The notes beneath the pieces were generated by a model. It was not told the origin of the DNA, made no database searches, and saw only the letters and a list, made by a program, of their open reading frames with translations. Shown piece by piece: positions 7,587 to 10,977 of a DNA stretch of 10,977 nt. Origin of the DNA: an uncultured Megasphaera sp. GTDB lineage: Bacteria; Bacillota; Negativicutes; Veillonellales; Megasphaeraceae. Within the stretch, counting starts at the first letter, position 1. Each line of letters starts with the position of its first letter. The stretch is taken from contig CABQJB010000053.1 of assembly GCA_902464195.1 (NCBI GenBank), positions 1-10,977 of the forward strand. The letters run 5' to 3'. Both the position numbers and the translations under genes were made by a program.

Positions 7587-7796
7587 TTATTTAGCTGTTT
7601 TACCATAACGTTTATTGAACTGTTCGATACGGCCGCGAGCCTGCTGAGCGCGCTGCTGACCCGTAAAGAACGGATGGCATTTGGAGCAAATTTCAACACG
7701 CAGTTCCGGTTTCGTAGAACCTGTTTCAAACGTATTGCCGCATGCGCAAGTAACTTTCGCATTCGGGTAGTACTTCGGATGAATACCTTCTTTCAC
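7587..7796 (-). CDS. rpmE: Ribosomal protein L31 (zinc-binding, C+ form)
   Basis: This 69-residue large-subunit ribosomal protein L31 (bL31) belongs to the zinc-containing type. Four cysteines in two pairs are visible: CAC at residues 17-19, and CSKC at 37-40, within VTCACGNTFETGS and VEICSKCHPFFTG. The N-terminus MKEGIHPKYY and the C-terminal GRIEQFNKRYG also match the family. Two GTG codons stand side by side (7799 and 7796). The second is preferred because it gives the usual N-terminus and places AAGAGG (7805-7810) eight bases upstream, against five for the first. The presence of the Cys motif suggests a zinc-dependent L31 that could serve as a zinc store, as known for this type. It is the first housekeeping gene of the leftward block, downstream of the truncated ATPase gene. 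Confidence 0.95.
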   Translation of the reverse strand: MKEGIHPKYYPNAKVTCACGNTFETGSTKPELRVEICSKCHPFFTGQQRAQQARGRIEQFNKRYGKTAK

Positions 7797-7820
7797 CACT
7801 TACACCTCTTTCTGTATCAA

Positions 7821-9092
7821 TCATTCAAAACCTATGCTAGAATAGTTTAGCACATTGGCCCTTGAAATGCAAGGATTTTTTTCCCGCAAAACCGTACTGT
7901 AGAGTTTCCGTATTTCTGCATTGGGAATCTGCAGGGCATACCGGTCATCACTCAGTGATAAGGCTCGGTCTACGGTCAAATACCCCGTCGTCAAGAGCAG
8001 CGTGAATAAGGCCCCCTGGTTTTGGCCTATCTCCGGATAGATGACGCTCTCATCCAAGGTGACGCGGACGCTCTGACCTTCTAGTAAAGCATATACCTGC
8101 TTTATCCGCAGCGCATCGGCATGAGACAGGAGGAAGCGTAAAATCCCATTGCCCGACGTCCGGACCCAATAGGGGCGGGGATAGCAGTCATTGGCCACGT
8201 AATTGATGACCGACCAGGGATTATAGATTTCACTTTCGCCGATCCGATAGCCATCGTACCAAAATTTCAATTCCTGCAGATGGTCCTGTAATTGCAACGC
8301 CGCCAGCAGTGATTGCACCTCGTGAGGCGTAAATCCAAAGACTTCACTATATCGGCTGCGCAGCACGGAATACACATCGAAATTATTCAGACCGCTGAAA
8401 ATGCTCTCTTTCGCTACGCGCAAGACCCCCGTAAGGACGGCAAAATCCAGATTATCATTGGATTTCAGGACACTGCCCAGGAACTGTTTCATAAAAGCGA
8501 TACAGTCTTCGTAAAAACCGCCTTCCCAGGATTGCTGTATAGGCGCATCGTATTCATCCATAAGGACGATGACTTTCTTTCCATAATACTGACGCATCAT
8601 GAGCAGCAATAAGGCTAACGCATTGGCCAGGCCGGCTTTAGTCGCCTTTTTCGTCACAATATCCTGGAATTTTTCGATGAGTTCCGGCTGCACCCTGTTT
8701 CCTTCCCGCAATTGCGTATGCTGCAAGAAAAGAGCCTGTAAATACTCAGCCCACATATCCAGCATATCCGGCCAGGAACGACAGGAAAAATCTTTCAAAG
8801 ACAAGAACAGCACCGGATACTGACCGCGATGGGCCATGTAGGCAGCGCCGGCCTTTTCGATTGCCAGTCCGTCGAAGAGATGGCGGCTCTGTGCTTCTTT
8901 TTCGATAGAAAAGAAATACTCCAGCATACTCAGGGTCAAGGTCTTGCCGAACCGCCGCGGCCGCGTAATCAGCGTCACTGCACTGTGCCCGTCGATGAGC
9001 TGGCGGATAAAATCCGTCTTGTCGACGAAATAATAATGCTTGCTCCGTATATCCAAAAAATTATCGACACCAATCGGCATCTGCCACTTCAT
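7821..9092 (-). CDS. C-terminally truncated AAA-ATPase-like protein (nuclease domain lost)
   Basis: This 423-residue reading frame is paralogous to the gene just upstream (9126-10802). It keeps the AAA-ATPase-like domain: PIGVDNF near the N-terminus, the variant Walker A RPRRFGKT (Lys50), the Walker B DEYD (179-182), and the family segment TGVLRVAKESIFSGLNN. Both proteins have IPN at residues 389-391, so there is no net length change up to there. Shortly after, around residue 405, similarity stops and the frame ends with an unrelated tail that overlaps the rpmE promoter. About 150 residues, including the PD-(D/E)XK nuclease-like part, are missing. I start at ATG 9092, preceded by AGGTG; an in-frame ATG at 9110 lacks a ribosome site. 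The product could be a non-functional remnant or an ATPase-only form. Function of this family is not established. Confidence 0.8.
   Translation of the reverse strand: MKWQMPIGVDNFLDIRSKHYYFVDKTDFIRQLIDGHSAVTLITRPRRFGKTLTLSMLEYFFSIEKEAQSRHLFDGLAIEKAGAAYMAHRGQYPVLFLSLKDFSCRSWPDMLDMWAEYLQALFLQHTQLREGNRVQPELIEKFQDIVTKKATKAGLANALALLLLMMRQYYGKKVIVLMDEYDAPIQQSWEGGFYEDCIAFMKQFLGSVLKSNDNLDFAVLTGVLRVAKESIFSGLNNFDVYSVLRSRYSEVFGFTPHEVQSLLAALQLQDHLQELKFWYDGYRIGESEIYNPWSVINYVANDCYPRPYWVRTSGNGILRFLLSHADALRIKQVYALLEGQSVRVTLDESVIYPEIGQNQGALFTLLLTTGYLTVDRALSLSDDRYALQIPNAEIRKLYSTVLREKNPCISRANVLNYSSIGFE
7844..7872 (-). promoter_or_regulatory. Candidate rpmE promoter
   Basis: On the - strand, TTGCAT (7867-7872) and TAAACT (7844-7849) are spaced 17 bases apart, about 48 bases before the rpmE start. 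Matches to consensus are only moderate (three and four of six). The site lies inside the last codons of the truncated ATPase-like reading frame. This suggests that the end of that frame is ancestral rpmE leader sequence rather than real coding sequence. Confidence 0.4.
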
Positions 9093-9127
9093 ACCATCAC
9101 CTGCTTTCATAGGCGGGGTTCTTCCCT
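8815..9127 (-). repeat. Direct repeat, copy 1 (5' end of truncated paralog plus leader)
   Basis: This 313-bp block matches 10525-10837 at a constant offset of 1710 bases with 11 differences that I counted by eye (about 96.5% identity). A run of 120 bases (8869-8988) is identical. It covers the leader and roughly the first 90 codons, including Walker A. Similarity stops at the leader side at 9127 and falls off sharply below 8815. Confidence 0.9.
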
Positions 9128-10802
9128 ACCCCAGCGAGGACCTGACGACTTCGACCTTTTTCCCGCAAAAGGCGATGCCGTATTTCCATACATGCTGTAT
9201 CCCCAGCTTGCGGAATTCCGTCACGTATTCCCGCTCTTCAATCTGCTGCAGCGCCTCTTTGGCCTTCTCTGCCATATCCGCTTCACTGGCAGCCACTTTG
9301 AATTCCATGATGACGCCGGCATTTTCTGTATCCTTGGGAATGATTGCCAGATCAAAGCGGCCGTACCCGCTTTCCCGGTTCGATTCGACCCTATAGTCCT
9401 TGCCCAGGAACAACGCCGTCATGCCCAGCATGAAACCGTGGTAAAAACTCTCCTTATTGGCCGCGTCATAGACACTGACGAGCTGCTGGATGAATTGCTG
9501 CAATTCTTCCGAAAAAATATCCGCCTGTCCCTGCAGCAAATGGCCCATCATGATATATAAGCGGGAAACATCCCCATCCGCACAAAAGCGGTCAAGGATT
9601 TCACTCTGAAACACATGGCGCACTTCTTCATTGGGAATCTTTAATTGGCAAAGCATCCCATTGGGAATAACCTGCCGCCAGACAGCCGTCAAATAGCCCG
9701 TTGTCAGTAACAGCGTATACAAGGCATCTTTATCCATGCGTATATCCTGATAAATCAAGCCTTCGCGGATGACAGCCGACACGGTGTTTCCTTGTAACAA
9801 AGCTAATAGTCGTTCTTCCTGCCTGTTAGAGGGTCCCTGAAGCAGAGTCGCAATGATTTCATTAGCCGACGTATTGACCCAGTAGTCCCCAATCCGTCTT
9901 TTGGCAAAACAAGAAATGACCGACCAGGGATTATAAATCTCATGATGGCCGAAACGATAGCCGTCATACCAAGCCTTTAATTGCGGCAATAAGGCCTCGG
10001 CCTGTAAATCACCAGCCATTTTTTCGACTTCCGCTGGCGTGAACCCCATGACAGCACTATATTCATCATCCATCACGGAATAGACATCGAGATTATTCAA
10101 ACCGCTAAAGATACTTTCCTTAGCAATACGCAAGACGCCTGTCAGAATCGCAAAATTCAAAAACTCATTGCCCTTCAGCGTATTATTAAAAAACGTCCGG
10201 AAATAAGCGATGGCCTGATCATAAAATTGATGACTATAAGCCGTTTGCAAAGGCGTGTCGTATTCATCAATCAGTATAATCGGCTTTACCCGATAATAAC
10301 GAAACAAATATTCTGATAAATTCAACAAACTGAGCTGATATTCTTCGGGCGTCGCCTGCTGCCAGATAATGCGATGAAACGCATTTTTCTCTACATCATT
10401 TAAAAGACTGCCTTGCAATAGAAATTCATGTTTATTAAACTCCCGCTGAATCCAAAGCCGAAACGACTGGAACATGCCTTGCCACGTATCCTGCTGCATC
10501 CCTTTAAAAGACATGAAAATAACTGGATACTGGCCGCGATGGGCCATGTAGGCAGGGCCGGCCCCTTCGATTGCCAAGCCGTCGAAGAGATGGCGGCTCT
10601 GTGCTTCTTTTTCGATAGAAAAGAAATACTCCAGCATACTCAGGGTCAAGGTCTTGCCGAACCGCCGCGGCCGCGTAATCAGCGTCACCGCACTGTGCCC
10701 GTCGATGAGCTGGCGGATAAAGTCCGTCTTGTCGACGAAATAATAATGCTTGCTCCGTATATCAAAAAAATTATCGACACCAATCGGCATCTGCCACTTC
10801 AT
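9126..10802 (-). CDS. AAA-ATPase-like protein with C-terminal PD-(D/E)XK nuclease-like domain
   Basis: This 558-residue protein has the architecture of the AAA-ATPase_like plus PD-(D/E)XK_9 (former DUF1703) family, which is often multicopy in gut anaerobes. No role is established; defence or mobile-element functions have been suggested for nucleases of this superfamily. The N-terminal half shows PIGVDNF (6-12), Walker A RPRRFGKT (Lys50), Walker B IILIDEYD (175-182) and TGVLRIAKESIFSGLNN. The C-terminal part has the nuclease-like signature: Asp484 in GRFDLAI, then Glu500-Phe-Lys502 in IMEFKVA. No signal peptide or membrane segment is seen. ATG 10802 is chosen because AAGGTG lies five bases upstream; ATG 10820 lacks such a site. 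The first 90 codons are nearly identical to the next gene, while part of the middle is much more A+T-rich (roughly a third G+C around 10261-10440). Transcription probably starts from the TATAAT at 10853. Confidence 0.88.
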   Translation of the reverse strand: MKWQMPIGVDNFFDIRSKHYYFVDKTDFIRQLIDGHSAVTLITRPRRFGKTLTLSMLEYFFSIEKEAQSRHLFDGLAIEGAGPAYMAHRGQYPVIFMSFKGMQQDTWQGMFQSFRLWIQREFNKHEFLLQGSLLNDVEKNAFHRIIWQQATPEEYQLSLLNLSEYLFRYYRVKPIILIDEYDTPLQTAYSHQFYDQAIAYFRTFFNNTLKGNEFLNFAILTGVLRIAKESIFSGLNNLDVYSVMDDEYSAVMGFTPAEVEKMAGDLQAEALLPQLKAWYDGYRFGHHEIYNPWSVISCFAKRRIGDYWVNTSANEIIATLLQGPSNRQEERLLALLQGNTVSAVIREGLIYQDIRMDKDALYTLLLTTGYLTAVWRQVIPNGMLCQLKIPNEEVRHVFQSEILDRFCADGDVSRLYIMMGHLLQGQADIFSEELQQFIQQLVSVYDAANKESFYHGFMLGMTALFLGKDYRVESNRESGYGRFDLAIIPKDTENAGVIMEFKVAASEADMAEKAKEALQQIEEREYVTEFRKLGIQHVWKYGIAFCGKKVEVVRSSLG

Positions 10803-10837
10803 ACCATCACCTTCTTTCATAGGCGGGGGTCTTCCCT
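10525..10837 (-). repeat. Direct repeat, copy 2 (5' end of full-length paralog plus leader)
   Basis: This is the partner of the block at 8815-9127. It includes the shared leader GGGAAGA-CCCCGCCT next to the start region. Beyond 10837 the sequence is unique and carries this copy's own promoter, which copy 1 lacks because its leader directly abuts the stop codon of the upstream gene. Confidence 0.9.
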
Positions 10838-10852
10838 TGTTCTTTGTCTTTT

Positions 10853-10858
10853 ATTATA
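10853..10858 (-). promoter_or_regulatory. Extended -10 promoter for the ATPase-nuclease pair
   Basis: The - strand reads TGTTATAATA, a perfect TATAAT preceded by the TGn extended -10 element, about 50 bases before the start codon. The -35 region is poor (TTTTTG at 17-base spacing, inside the T-tract of the upstream terminator), which an extended -10 can offset. Confidence 0.6.
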
Positions 10859-10876
10859 ACAAGAATCACGAGAAAC

Positions 10877-10923
10877 AAAAAGAGGAGCCACGCCATGAAG
10901 GGCTCCCCTTCAGGCATGACTCC
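10877..10923 (-). terminator. Rho-independent terminator of an off-window gene
   Basis: On the - strand a long stem forms: GGAGTCATGCC pairs with GGCGTGGCTCC, then after a one-base bulge TGAAGGG pairs with CCCTTCA around a GAG loop. The U-tract TCTTTTTG follows. The two imperfect pairs are U-G wobbles only in the leftward RNA (A-C mismatches in the other), which supports transcription from right to left. It should end a gene beyond the right edge and insulate the ATPase-nuclease pair. Confidence 0.85.
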
Positions 10924-10977
10924 GGGAGTTTGACACTTAATTTATAAAAAAATGCCCATGAAGCCAGTAAATTAGCG

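Noticed and set aside
7860..7882. CCTTG-AAATG-CAAGG followed by seven T residues on the + strand, a possible terminator
   Set aside because: The stem is only 5 bp and no + strand gene ends here. The right arm overlaps the candidate rpmE promoter, so I treat it as chance or a remnant.
10428..10859. + strand frames opposite the ATPase starts, also near 8829-9560, which look alike
   Set aside because: Their similarity simply mirrors the near-identical 313-bp block on the other strand. No domain or ribosome site supports them.
10929..10947. TTGACA and TATAAA on the + strand resembling a promoter
   Set aside because: The two boxes are only about 7 bases apart, too close for a sigma-A promoter, and no + strand gene follows within the window.
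10863..10976. Open - strand frame of 36 codons entering from the right edge
   Set aside because: It runs straight through a strong terminator hairpin and its U-tract, so it is unlikely to be the end of a real gene.

Overview
The window looks like a chromosomal segment of a low-to-moderate G+C Firmicute, most likely a Negativicutes member of the Megasphaera type. This rests on my impression of the proteins, the gene order rpmE-yqhQ-prfA-prmC-sua5-rpiB-upp typical of Firmicutes, and the presence of AAA-ATPase-like/PD-(D/E)XK proteins that gut anaerobes often carry in several copies. The genus is inference, not proof.

Region 1 (33-2280, + strand) is a two-gene methionine unit, metY then metA, 25 bases apart. 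MetA carries Glu at residue 111, the residue associated with acetyl-CoA use. It should make O-acetylhomoserine, which MetY turns into homocysteine with sulfide, so the two genes form a coherent direct-sulfhydrylation route. The unit ends in a strong hairpin terminator (2281-2316) that can also serve the opposite strand.

Region 2 (2321-2432) is a 112-bp nested palindromic intergenic repeat with imperfect inverted ends, between two convergent operons.

Region 3 (2468-7796, - strand, read right to left) is a housekeeping block: rpmE (ribosomal protein L31), yqhQ (DUF1385 membrane protein, TTG start), prfA (release factor 1), prmC (release-factor methyltransferase), sua5 (tRNA t6A synthesis), rpiB (ribose-5-phosphate isomerase B) and upp (uracil salvage). 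The genes overlap or lie within about 20 bases of one another except at two points: a terminator hairpin between rpmE and yqhQ, and a 70-base gap before rpiB that holds a good internal promoter. The theme is translation (L31, RF1 and its methylase, t6A) followed by pentose/uracil metabolism.

Region 4 (7821-10846, - strand) is an accessory tandem pair of paralogs placed just upstream of rpmE. The upstream one (9126-10802) is full length, with an AAA-ATPase-like domain and a C-terminal PD-(D/E)XK nuclease-like domain. The downstream one (7821-9092) has lost the nuclease part, and its last codons run into the rpmE promoter. The first roughly 300 bp of the two copies, including the leader, are about 96.5% identical, and then similarity drops sharply, which points to recombination or gene conversion. 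A perfect TATAAT box (10853-10858) drives the pair, and a strong terminator (10877-10923) insulates it from whatever lies upstream. I saw nothing recognisable in the last 54 bases (10924-10977). No tRNA, rRNA, CRISPR array or insertion sequence was seen.
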